Source: Desulfobacterales bacterium
GTDB taxonomy: Bacteria; Desulfobacterota; Desulfobacteria; Desulfobacterales; Desulfobacteraceae
Direction of reading: 5' to 3'
DNA length: 5,301 bases
Assembly (NCBI GenBank): GCA_022361135.1
Contig: JAKSBM010000287.1
Span: forward strand, 1-5,301
Of the stretch, positions 1 to 5,301 are shown one piece after another. The stretch's first letter is position 1, and every line of letters starts with the position of its first letter. The notes below the pieces were generated by a model. The model worked only from the letters and a program-made list of their open reading frames with translations, was not told the DNA's origin and made no database searches. The translations under genes were made by a program, and so were the position numbers.

Positions 1-523
1 CTACGTCACGCCGGACGGCGCCCTCACCGAAGACGGGATTTGGGCCTCCAAACTGCGCATTGACTCCCCGGTCCTGGTGGCCCAGTCCATCCGGTTGGGG
101 CTTTTGCCGGACAAGGATCCCGTACTCCTGGCCGCCATCATGGCCGCCTTTGTCAATGAAAAGGAATTCAAGGACGATCCCCTGCACACCGGCACCCTGC
201 CCCAGCGGCTCAAGGACTGCTTCCTGGATATGAGAAAGGGACTGAAACCCTTTGCCATCCAATTGCTGAAAAAGGGATTCCCCGCTCCCAACCTTTATAT
301 CCAGCCGGCATATATGATGTACGCCTGGGCCCAGGAAACCCCATGGGATGAAGTCATGGCCGCCTCGGATTATGCCGAAGGCGACTTTGCCCGCCTCATC
401 CTCAGAACCGCGGAAAACCTGCGCCAGCTGGCCAAGGTGGACGACAGTTTCCCCGAAGTGGGACGGGCCGCCCGGGAAGCCGTGGATCTCATCCTCAGGG
501 AACCCGTGGTCACCCAATTTTAA
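1..523 (+). CDS. C-terminal part of a DEAD/DEAH-box (Ski2-like) helicase, 5'-truncated by the window edge
   Basis: The reading frame is open from base 2 to a TAA at 521-523, giving 173 residues with no convincing internal start, so the gene begins upstream of the window. The visible part looks like the end of the winged-helix region (DGALTEDG, then an A-S-K-L-R segment) followed by a DSHCT-type helical domain. Its best mark is EGDFARLILRTAENLRQLA at about fragment residues 126-144, matching the 'eGDlvRllrRtaelLrQla' pattern of that domain in Ski2/Mtr4/HelY-like RNA helicases. The ATPase core (Walker A, DEVH box) would lie upstream and cannot be checked. Family members unwind RNA or structured nucleic acid using ATP; the bacterial target is generally unknown. 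The gene is followed by a hairpin and a 178-base gap, so it is probably a separate transcription unit from ridA. The family call is good; the exact role is open. Confidence 0.78.
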   Translation, partial: YVTPDGALTEDGIWASKLRIDSPVLVAQSIRLGLLPDKDPVLLAAIMAAFVNEKEFKDDPLHTGTLPQRLKDCFLDMRKGLKPFAIQLLKKGFPAPNLYIQPAYMMYAWAQETPWDEVMAASDYAEGDFARLILRTAENLRQLAKVDDSFPEVGRAAREAVDLILREPVVTQF

Positions 524-531
524 TTCCCCAA

Positions 532-563
532 CCTCCCGGACCGGTGAAAACCGGTCCGGGAGG
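532..563 (+). terminator. Perfect 14-bp hairpin after the helicase gene, GAAA tetraloop, no U-tract
   Basis: CCTCCCGGACCGGT (532-545) and its exact reverse complement (550-563) flank a GAAA loop, starting 8 bases after the helicase stop codon. The position and stem strength suggest transcription termination or 3'-end protection. The following bases (CTACCCCCAAGG) hold no T-run, so it is not a canonical intrinsic terminator. The nearest T6 run is at 606-611, too far to be part of it. It may act as a 3' stabiliser or with a protein factor. Confidence 0.6.
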
Positions 564-625
564 CTACCCCCAAGGCAGCACCGGTTCCCACCCGATCCCT
601 GCCCCTTTTTTGTGGGGCTTCGATC

Positions 626-654
626 TTGAATACCGGCCCAACCTGCATTATAGA
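626..654 (+). promoter_or_regulatory. Putative sigma70-type promoter for the ridA-ettA-transporter operon
   Basis: TTGAAT (626-631) and TATAGA (649-654) are separated by 17 bases, each matching the housekeeping consensus at 4 of 6 positions. The surrounding stretch up to the gene (about 647-690) is clearly more AT-rich than the coding DNA. Transcription would start near 661, giving a leader of about 40 bases before the ridA start. No operator repeat was recognised. Confidence 0.5.
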
Positions 655-701
655 TAAACCCATATCTAAAATATGAATAACAACCCCATCAAGGAGAATT
701 C

Positions 702-1079
702 ATGAAATTCATCGACGCCCCCAATACCCCCGCTGCTGTAGGACCTTACAGCAAAGCTGTTGCCCACGGCGGCCTGCTCTTCTGTTCCGGCCAGATCCCT
801 TTGGATCCCGAAACCATGGAAGTGGTCGGCACCACCATTGAAGAACAGACCGGGCAGGTGATGAAAAATATCACCGCCCTGCTGGAAGGTGCCGGCGCCG
901 GCCTGGACCAGATCGTTAAAACCACGGTTTTCCTCAAATCCATGGATGATTTTGTGGGCATGAATACCGTCTACGAAACCGCATTGAACGGCCACAAACC
1001 GGCCCGTTCCGCCGTGGAAGTAGCCCGTCTGCCCAAGGACGTGATGGTGGAAATCGAATGCATCGTGGCACTGGCCTAG
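702..1079 (+). CDS. ridA: RidA family reactive intermediate/imine deaminase
   Basis: A 125-residue cytosolic protein of the YjgF/YER057c/UK114 family, matching the usual 125-130 length. RidA proteins form trimers and hydrolyse reactive 2-aminoacrylate and related enamines/imines, released by PLP enzymes such as threonine dehydratase, to 2-keto acids and ammonia. Landmarks are GPYS with Tyr16, FCSGQIP (28-34), the IVKTTVFL strand (71-78), and the C-terminal block ARSAVEVARLPKDVMVEIE (101-119). Arg102 is the equivalent of E. coli Arg105, which binds the substrate carboxylate, and Glu118 matches the conserved acidic residue. The start is fixed by AAGGAG at 691-696, 5 bases before the ATG. Cysteine is absent at the E. 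coli Cys107 position (Ala104), while a Cys occurs at residue 29. It is first in an operon, 19 bases ahead of ettA, behind the promoter at 626-654. Retention of the Arg makes true RidA-type deaminase activity likely rather than one of the inactive subfamilies. Confidence 0.95.
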   Translation: MKFIDAPNTPAAVGPYSKAVAHGGLLFCSGQIPLDPETMEVVGTTIEEQTGQVMKNITALLEGAGAGLDQIVKTTVFLKSMDDFVGMNTVYETALNGHKPARSAVEVARLPKDVMVEIECIVALA

Positions 1080-1086
1080 GAATTTC

Positions 1087-1092
1087 AGGAGG
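1087..1092 (+). promoter_or_regulatory. Strong Shine-Dalgarno of ettA
   Basis: AGGAGG lies 6 bases before the ATG at 1099, inside the 19-base gap after the ridA stop. It fixes the ettA start and indicates independent, efficient initiation within the shared transcript. Confidence 0.85.
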
Positions 1093-1098
1093 ATCAAA

Positions 1099-2781
1099 AT
1101 GAGCGAAGATACCAAAAAAGTCATCTATTCCATGATCAATGTGAGCAAATTCCATGGCAAACGCCAGGTGCTCAAAGACATTTCCCTTTCCTACTTCTAC
1201 GGTGCCAAAATCGGTGTCCTGGGCCTCAACGGCTCGGGTAAATCCTCCCTTTTGAAAATTCTGGCCGGTGTGGACACGGAATTCACCGGAGAAACCATCC
1301 TGTCCAAGGGCTTCACCATTGGCTACCTGGAACAGGAACCCCTCATGGACAGTGAAAAAACCGTCCGGGAAGTGGTGGAAGAAGGGGTCCAGGATGTGGT
1401 GGATCTGATGAAGGAATACGAAAGTATTTCCGAGCAGTTTGCCAACCCCATGTCCGACGATGAAATGAACGCCCTCATTGAAAAGCAGGGCAAACTCCAG
1501 GACAAACTGGACCACCTCGACGCCTGGGACCTGGATTCCCGGCTGAAAATGGCCATGGATGCCCTGCGCTGCCCGCCTGAGGACACCAAGGTCTCCGTGA
1601 TCTCCGGGGGTGAAAAGCGCCGGGTTGCCCTGTGTCGCCTCCTGCTCCAGAAACCCGACATCCTGCTGCTGGACGAGCCCACCAACCATCTGGACGCCGA
1701 GTCCGTGGCCTGGTTGGAAGCCCATCTGTCCAAATACGAAGGCACCATCATCGCCGTGACCCATGACAGATACTTCCTGGACAATGTGGCTGGCTGGATC
1801 CTGGAACTGGACCGGGGTGAAGGCATCCCCTGGAAGGGCAACTACTCTTCCTGGCTGGAACAAAAGCAGAACCGCCTGGCCAACGAAGCCAAGGGGGAAA
1901 GCAAACGCCAGAAAACCCTGCAGCGGGAACTGGACTGGATCCGCATGTCCCCCAAGGGAAAACGCTCCAAATCCAAGGCCCGTGTGGCCGCCTATGAAGC
2001 CCTGCTCTCCAAGGACGTTAAAGAGCAGGAAAAGGAAATGGAAATCTTTATTCCGCCGGGACCCCGCCTGGGATCCAAGGTCATTGTGGCGGAACAGGTC
2101 TCCAAGGGATTTGGTGAAAAGCTCCTGGTGGAAGGCATGGATTTCATCATCCCGGCCGGCGCCGTGGTGGGGGTCATCGGCCCCAACGGTGCGGGTAAAT
2201 CCACCCTGTTCAAAATGATCACGGGCAAGGAAACCCCGGACGCGGGCAACTTTGAACTGGGCCAGAGCGTCAAGCTGGCCTACGTGGACCAGGAACGGGA
2301 TTCCCTGGATCCGGAAAAAACCATCTACGAGGTGATCTCAGGCGGCAATGACAAGCTCCTCATCGGGGGCCGGGAAATCAATGCCCGGGCCTATGTGGGC
2401 AAGTTCAACTTCGGGGGGTCGGACCAACAGAAAAAGGTCAAAGATCTTTCCGGCGGTGAAAGAAACCGGGTTCACATGGCCACCCTGCTCCAGGAAGAAT
2501 CCAACGTCATCCTCCTTGACGAACCCACAAACGACCTGGACGTCAACACCATGCGCGCCCTGGAAGAGGCCATTGAGAACTTTGCCGGCTCCGCCATCAT
2601 CATTTCCCATGATCGCTGGTTCCTGGACCGCATTGCCACCCATATCCTGGCATTTGAAGGGGAAAGCCAGACCCTGCTCTTTGAAGGCTCCTACTCCGAT
2701 TATGAAAAGGATCGGAAAAAGCGCCTGGGGATCAAGGCCGACCAGCCCACCCGCATCAAATACAGACAATTGACGCGCTAA
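1099..2781 (+). CDS. ettA: Energy-dependent translational throttle protein EttA (ABC-F ATPase)
   Basis: A 560-residue soluble ABC-F protein (E. coli EttA is 555). EttA binds the ribosomal E site and couples passage into elongation to the cellular ATP/ADP ratio. First ABC domain: Walker A GLNGSGKS (42-49), arm insertion at about 95-145, signature SGGEK (169-173), Walker B DILLLDEPTNHLD (187-199) with catalytic Glu193, and H-switch His222. The charged P-site-tRNA-interacting linker spans about 244-320, including EGIPWKGNYSSWLEQK and the basic KGKRSKSKAR stretch. Second domain: Walker A GPNGAGKS (361-368), signature SGGER (451-455), Walker B ending LLDEPTNDLD with Glu475, and His504. The C-terminus (RIKYRQLTR) resembles the EttA ending, without the longer tail of Uup. 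There are no membrane segments. All ATPase residues are intact, so it should be active. It sits between ridA and the transporter gene, sharing one base with the latter. EttA is preferred over other ABC-F members because of the arm, the linker sequence and the overall length. Confidence 0.96.
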   Translation: MSEDTKKVIYSMINVSKFHGKRQVLKDISLSYFYGAKIGVLGLNGSGKSSLLKILAGVDTEFTGETILSKGFTIGYLEQEPLMDSEKTVREVVEEGVQDVVDLMKEYESISEQFANPMSDDEMNALIEKQGKLQDKLDHLDAWDLDSRLKMAMDALRCPPEDTKVSVISGGEKRRVALCRLLLQKPDILLLDEPTNHLDAESVAWLEAHLSKYEGTIIAVTHDRYFLDNVAGWILELDRGEGIPWKGNYSSWLEQKQNRLANEAKGESKRQKTLQRELDWIRMSPKGKRSKSKARVAAYEALLSKDVKEQEKEMEIFIPPGPRLGSKVIVAEQVSKGFGEKLLVEGMDFIIPAGAVVGVIGPNGAGKSTLFKMITGKETPDAGNFELGQSVKLAYVDQERDSLDPEKTIYEVISGGNDKLLIGGREINARAYVGKFNFGGSDQQKKVKDLSGGERNRVHMATLLQEESNVILLDEPTNDLDVNTMRALEEAIENFAGSAIIISHDRWFLDRIATHILAFEGESQTLLFEGSYSDYEKDRKKRLGIKADQPTRIKYRQLTR

Positions 2782-3710
2782 TGGAGGGCCTGGCTGCAGG
2801 ACCCCATAAAATCCAGACCGGCCAGGGGTTGCTCAAGCTCCACCTGGCCGTATTCCTCTTCGGCCTGGCAGGTCTGTTCGGGAAGTTCACGACCTGCAGC
2901 GCCCTTTATATCGTCCTGGCCAGGACCGCATTTGCGGCCCTGGCCCTGGCCGCCTACATCAAATTTCAAAGCCGGAAAGACCATGGGCATCGGCCCATGG
3001 CCTGCCGGCCCAGGTACCTGGCCCAGGGAATCCTCCTGGCCGCCCATTGGTACCTGTTTTTCCTCTCCATCCAGGTGTCATCCGTGGCCGTGGGGCTGGT
3101 CACCTTTTCCAGCTTCCCCCTCTTTGTCACCTTCATGGAGCCCCTCTGGTTCAAGGAAGCCTTGAAAAAAAGGGATCTCGTCACCGCCGGCGTTGTCTTT
3201 GCCGGCATTGTCCTGGTGGTGCCCGATCTTAATTTTTCCAACCAGGTCACATTGGGGGCCTTTTACGGCATCCTTTCCGGCCTTACCTTTGCCATCCTGG
3301 CCCTGGTGAACCGGGACAATGCCCGCCATGGAGACCCCGTGGCCACAGCCCTGTTCCAGAACCTGTTTGCCGCATTGGCCCTGGCCCTCACCATGGGTGC
3401 CATTGCCATTTTTGCCCCCGGCTCCGCCGAACTCCGGGCACCGGTGATGGCGGACCTCCCCGCCCTGCTCTTTTTGGGCATTGCCTGCACCGCCCTCTCC
3501 CACACTCTGTTTATCCAATCCCTGGCCGTGATCCGGGCCCAAACCGCTTCGGTGATCACCGGCCTGGAACCGGTCTACGGCATTGTCCTGGCCTTTTTTC
3601 TCCTGGGGGAGATCCCCACCCTCTCCACCCTGGCCGGTGGGGCCCTCATCATCGGCGCCACCGTGGCAGCGGGATACCTCAGCAAGCTGGACAACGCGGC
3701 AGAGAGCTAA
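2781..3710 (+). CDS. EamA/DMT-superfamily membrane transporter
   Basis: A 309-residue hydrophobic protein with about ten predicted membrane segments, the standard size and layout of drug/metabolite transporter (EamA/RhaT-like) exporters. Two internally related halves are visible: about 20-147 and about 158-301. Each half ends its fourth/fifth helix with the family pattern of a Pro-containing helix followed by an acidic turn (FPLFVTFMEPLWFKEALKKRD in the first half, LEPVYGIVLAFFLLGEIPT in the second). A short basic loop (61-78) lies between helices 2 and 3. Related proteins export amino acids, metabolites or drugs, or take up nucleotides and sugars; the substrate cannot be read from sequence. 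The ATG shares its A with the ettA stop (TAATG) and no Shine-Dalgarno is apparent, so translation is probably coupled to ettA. The first 18 residues before helix 1 are unusually long and polar; a TTG at 2829 is a possible alternative start but has no better ribosome site. A strong terminator follows. Confidence 0.9.
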   Translation: MEGLAAGPHKIQTGQGLLKLHLAVFLFGLAGLFGKFTTCSALYIVLARTAFAALALAAYIKFQSRKDHGHRPMACRPRYLAQGILLAAHWYLFFLSIQVSSVAVGLVTFSSFPLFVTFMEPLWFKEALKKRDLVTAGVVFAGIVLVVPDLNFSNQVTLGAFYGILSGLTFAILALVNRDNARHGDPVATALFQNLFAALALALTMGAIAIFAPGSAELRAPVMADLPALLFLGIACTALSHTLFIQSLAVIRAQTASVITGLEPVYGIVLAFFLLGEIPTLSTLAGGALIIGATVAAGYLSKLDNAAES

Positions 3711-3738
3711 TCCCGGAAAACAGGTATTTCCAAAATTC

Positions 3739-3784
3739 AAAAGCGGCTATTCCCCGATTACCACGGGAAATAGCCGCTTTTTTT
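3739..3784 (+). terminator. Rho-independent terminator of the ridA-ettA-transporter operon
   Basis: An 18-base left arm (3739-3756) pairs with 3764-3781 across a 7-base loop (ATTACCA), with one C-A mismatch (3752/3768). The stem core is GCGGCTATT / AATAGCCGC and it runs into seven Ts (3778-3784). It starts 28 bases after the transporter stop. The A-run on the left arm gives a shorter T-run equivalent on the other strand, but no minus-strand gene ends here. Confidence 0.93.
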
Positions 3785-3791
3785 ATATCTC

Positions 3792-3807
3792 TCCCCCAAA
3801 TGGGGGA
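3792..3807. repeat. Short inverted repeat upstream of the zinc-binding gene's promoter
   Basis: TCCCCCA (3792-3798), a 2-base spacer AA, and TGGGGGA (3801-3807) form a perfect 7-bp inverted repeat. A second, mutually exclusive pairing, GGGGA (3803-3807) with TCCCC (3812-3816), overlaps it. It is centred about 44 bases before the -10 hexamer, where an activator or repressor could bind. Function is inferred from position only. Confidence 0.35.
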
Positions 3808-3842
3808 TGTTTCCCCACCCCTTCCCTGTCTATTCTCTCCGG

Positions 3843-3848
3843 TATAAT
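3843..3848 (+). promoter_or_regulatory. Perfect -10 hexamer (TATAAT) of the promoter for the gene at 3878
   Basis: TATAAT matches the sigma70 consensus 6/6 and lies 35 bases before the ATG, predicting a start near 3855 and a leader of about 22 bases that holds the ribosome site AAGGAG (3865-3870). The -35 region is poor (CCTTCC at a 17-base spacing, or TTCCCT at 15) and there is no TG extension, so the promoter may rely on an activator, possibly through the inverted repeat just upstream. Confidence 0.65.
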
Positions 3849-3877
3849 AGCCCACACCACAAATAAGGAGAAAGACC

Positions 3878-4234
3878 ATGGAATGTGAAAAATGCAACAG
3901 CCCCCTGGCCCAAGCCGATGCCTGCCAACACCTGGGAAAAACCCTGTGCGAAGACTGTTACATGGATCTGCTTTCCCCCACCCGGACCTGCGATCCCTGG
4001 GCCCAGTACAATGCCAAATCATTCCAGGGCAAGCCCCTTAAGCTTTGCCCCACCCAGGAACGGATCCTGGAAGTTCTGGAAAGCCAGGGCCCCATGTCCC
4101 CGGAACAATTGGTGGACACATTGGCCGGAGACTGGAGCCGGGCCACCCTGGAACGGGAATATGCCACCCTGAAACGATTGGAGAAAATCCGGGCCGTGAA
4201 AGGGGAAGATGGGATTCTTTTACGGCTCTGGTAA
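3878..4234 (+). CDS. Small putative zinc-ribbon / winged-helix protein of unknown function
   Basis: A 118-residue soluble protein that I cannot assign to a named gene. The N-terminal part (1-40) has CEKC (Cys3, Cys6) and CEDC (Cys24, Cys27) pairs, with Cys16 and His18 between them, the layout of a small LIM- or ribbon-like zinc site. It continues as YMDLLSPTRTCDPWAQYNAKSF (28-49), a distinctive Cys-Asp-Pro-Trp segment. From about residue 57 the sequence looks like a winged-helix domain: a helix (PTQERILEVLESQG), a second helix beginning SPEQLVDTLA (74-83), a recognition-like helix (ATLEREYATLKRLEKI, 89-104), and a short hairpin to the C-terminus (VKGEDGILLRLW). This suggests a DNA-binding or protein-interaction role, possibly redox- or metal-sensitive, but that is inference. 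The start is fixed by AAGGAG 7 bases upstream and its own promoter. It is monocistronic, isolated by the terminator at 3739-3784 and by a convergent gene 58 bases downstream. Confidence 0.8.
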   Translation: MECEKCNSPLAQADACQHLGKTLCEDCYMDLLSPTRTCDPWAQYNAKSFQGKPLKLCPTQERILEVLESQGPMSPEQLVDTLAGDWSRATLEREYATLKRLEKIRAVKGEDGILLRLW

Positions 4235-4292
4235 ACCCGAAGACCGGAACTGGGAATCCCTGGGCTGCTTAGATTTCCTGGTCCATGGTAGA
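4235..4292. other. Convergent intergenic gap without an evident terminator
   Basis: These 58 bases separate the stop codons of the plus-strand zinc-binding gene and the minus-strand dehydrogenase. I see no hairpin followed by a T-run in either direction, so the two transcripts may read into each other or end by factor-dependent termination. Confidence 0.5.
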
Positions 4293-5054
4293 TCATTCCC
4301 GTTTCAGGACCCGTTCAAAAAATCGATCCTGGAGCGAAACGGGAAGGATGGAAAGCAACTTCAAAATCAGCCCCTGGGACCTGGGGAAAACCAATTGGTT
4401 TTTATGCTTTAACACCCCAAGGATAATCTTATGGGCCGCTGTCATGGCGTCCAGTCCCCCGGGCCGGGGTTGATCATTGTGGCTCATGCCGCTGGGGAAA
4501 AAACCGGGACAGGCAATGGTCAATCCAATGCCTTCCCGCCGCAACCAATAGCGCAAGGACCTTCCGAAAACCCGGACCGCCGCCTTGCTGGCCGCATACT
4601 GGGGCACCCGGGGAAACCCCAGGAAAGAGGCCATGGAAGAAATTAAAACCACATGCCCCCGACCCCGCTTCACCATGGCCCGGATGGCGGGGAACACCGT
4701 GTTCAGCACCCCGGTGAAATTGACCTCCATGACCCCGGTACTCAAAGTAAAGGGATCCATGGGCCGGGGTTCGGTAATCCCGGCCCCGGCAATGACCCAG
4801 TCAATGGGCCGGCTGGCATCGGCTTGGGTAATAAAGGCCTCCATGGCATCGGAATCCGCCGTATCCACCCGGGCCGAGGCCACCAGAAAATCGGAAATCC
4901 GGGCCATGCCCAGCACCTCTTCCAATTGTTCGCCGTTGATGTCGCACAGGGACAGGTGGCTCCCCATGGCCGCCAGTTCCAGGGAGAGTTCCCGCCCCAG
5001 GCTCCCCCCGGCTCCGGTGATCAGCACATGGTCCGGAAAGGTTCTATCCTTCAT
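4293..5054 (-). CDS. Short-chain dehydrogenase/reductase (SDR), coupled to an alpha-oxoamine synthase
   Basis: A 253-residue classical SDR. It has the nucleotide-binding TGAGGSLG (13-20), Asp38 at the end of the second beta strand, the AGAG variant of the NAG motif (89-92), and a full catalytic set: Asn112, Ser140, Tyr153 and Lys157 (YAASK), then PG at 183-184. Asp38 favours NAD(H) over NADP(H) by the usual SDR rule. The C-terminal region (about 205-253) is long, hydrophobic and basic, with LILKLLSILPVSL and a final RFFERVLKRE, resembling the membrane-associating tails of ketosphinganine-reductase-like and DltE-like SDRs. I chose the ATG at 5052-5054 because AGGGAG (complement of 5061-5066) lies 6 bases before it. 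An upstream in-frame ATG at 5213 would add 53 residues that merely re-read the neighbouring synthase gene. The start overlaps the end of the synthase gene by 11 bases, so translation is probably coupled. The likely reaction is reduction of the ketone made by that synthase; the substrate is unproven. Confidence 0.9.
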   Translation of the reverse strand: MKDRTFPDHVLITGAGGSLGRELSLELAAMGSHLSLCDINGEQLEEVLGMARISDFLVASARVDTADSDAMEAFITQADASRPIDWVIAGAGITEPRPMDPFTLSTGVMEVNFTGVLNTVFPAIRAMVKRGRGHVVLISSMASFLGFPRVPQYAASKAAVRVFGRSLRYWLRREGIGLTIACPGFFPSGMSHNDQPRPGGLDAMTAAHKIILGVLKHKNQLVFPRSQGLILKLLSILPVSLQDRFFERVLKRE

Positions 5055-5301
5055 GGTCGGCTCCCTGGTGGAAAAGGGCCTGGGGCACCTTTTTGGATGC
5101 TGTTTCAAAGGCATTGATGGCCAAGCGGAACTCCTCATCGGAAAGGGTGGGGGGAAAACAAGTCCTGAGCAGGGATTTGCCCATGGGCACCCCCGGCGAC
5201 ACCGCCGGTCCAACCCAAACCCCCTCTTCTTCCAAGATCCGGGCTGTTTTCAAGGTGGTATCGTCATCGCCGATGAGGATGGAAACCATGTGGGTACCAT
5301 C
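5044..5301 (-). CDS. C-terminal part of an alpha-oxoamine synthase (BioF/KBL/serine palmitoyltransferase family), truncated by the window edge
   Basis: An open frame of 85 codons enters from the right edge and ends at a TAG (5044-5046). It matches the C-terminal small domain of PLP-dependent alpha-oxoamine synthases: DGTH, a strand leading to GDDDTTLKTARILEEEGVWV (fragment residues 11-30), then GPAVSPGVPMGKSLLRT (31-47). This is the counterpart of the 'GvfVnPvvsPavPpGxxLiRTS' signature in serine palmitoyltransferase-like members, with Arg46 in the position of the conserved Arg. These enzymes condense an acyl thioester with an amino acid, releasing CO2 to give an amino ketone. The PLP lysine and the glycine-rich loop lie outside the window. 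The usual 'xxAxHT' after the Arg reads CFPPTLS here, so the expected His is absent. BioF, KBL and SPT cannot be separated from this fragment, but the proline-rich signature and the reductase partner favour an SPT/CqsA-like enzyme over BioF. Confidence 0.8.
   Translation of the reverse strand, partial: DGTHMVSILIGDDDTTLKTARILEEEGVWVGPAVSPGVPMGKSLLRTCFPPTLSDEEFRLAINAFETASKKVPQALFHQGADHEG

Noticed and set aside
601..618. GCCCC-T6GT-GGGGC as a possible terminator
   Set aside because: The T-run sits in the loop of a 5-bp stem rather than after it, and the hairpin that could feed the T-run (GGCAG 574-578 with CTGCC 599-603) has only 5 bp and a 20-base loop.
934..1863. Long 309-codon open frame on the minus strand opposite ridA and ettA
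   Set aside because: It is fully antisense to two unambiguous conserved genes, is rich in His/Gly/Phe/Gln as expected of a mirrored frame, and matches no family I recognise.
3078..3740. 220-codon minus-strand frame opposite the transporter gene
   Set aside because: Low-complexity Gly/His/Gln/Asp composition typical of the complement of hydrophobic membrane-protein codons; the plus-strand DMT protein explains the region.
4653..5117. 154-codon plus-strand frame opposite the dehydrogenase gene
   Set aside because: Gly/Pro/His-rich shadow of the SDR gene, whose motifs and ribosome site are clear.
4281..5200. Frequent CCATGG hexamers
   Set aside because: They come from Met codons in common GCC/TCC-ATG-GCC contexts within coding DNA and show no regular spacing, so they are not a repeat element.
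5055..5213. 53-residue N-terminal extension of the dehydrogenase from the upstream ATG at 5213
   Set aside because: The extension lies inside the synthase coding region in another frame, is Arg/Pro/Cys-rich and precedes the normal SDR start; the ATG at 5054 has a proper Shine-Dalgarno.
1..5301. Mobile element, CRISPR array, tRNA/rRNA, riboswitch or phage-defence cassette
   Set aside because: No transposase or integrase motifs, no spaced direct repeats, no tRNA-like cloverleaf and no defence-type domain were seen; the short leaders (about 40 and 22 bases) leave no room for a riboswitch.

Overview
The window reads as ordinary chromosomal sequence from a moderately GC-rich Gram-negative bacterium. 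Protein flavour (a Ski2-type helicase with a DSHCT tail, a small CxxC/winged-helix protein) and codon use suggest a Desulfobacterota (sulfate-reducer-like) genome. That assignment is inference from general resemblance only. Nothing resembling an insertion sequence, phage gene, CRISPR array, tRNA or rRNA was seen.

Layout, left to right. (1) Bases 1-523 are the 3' end of a plus-strand DEAD/DEAH-box helicase gene, followed by a perfect 14-bp GAAA-capped hairpin (532-563). (2) A plausible sigma70-type promoter (626-654) precedes a tight three-gene plus-strand operon: ridA (702-1079), ettA (1099-2781) and an EamA/DMT-family transporter (2781-3710). The last two share one base (TAATG). A strong intrinsic terminator (3739-3784) closes the operon. 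(3) A promoter with a perfect TATAAT and a nearby inverted repeat drives a small stand-alone gene (3878-4234) encoding a putative zinc-binding, winged-helix protein of unknown function. (4) Converging on it from the right edge is a minus-strand pair: the 3' end of an alpha-oxoamine synthase gene (PLP enzyme of the BioF/serine palmitoyltransferase family, 5044-5301) and a short-chain dehydrogenase (4293-5054) that overlaps it by 11 bases.

How the genes fit together. RidA (removal of reactive enamine/imine intermediates from PLP chemistry) and EttA (ATP-sensing ribosome gatekeeper) are both housekeeping or stress-tuning proteins, and the transporter's substrate is unknown. The most interesting part is the right edge. 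A coupled alpha-oxoamine synthase and short-chain reductase is the enzyme pair expected to make a 3-ketone amine from an acyl thioester and an amino acid and then reduce it, as in sphingoid-base or alpha-hydroxyketone signal synthesis. Only 85 residues of the synthase are visible, so this remains a hypothesis. I do not see a clearly undescribed system within the window.
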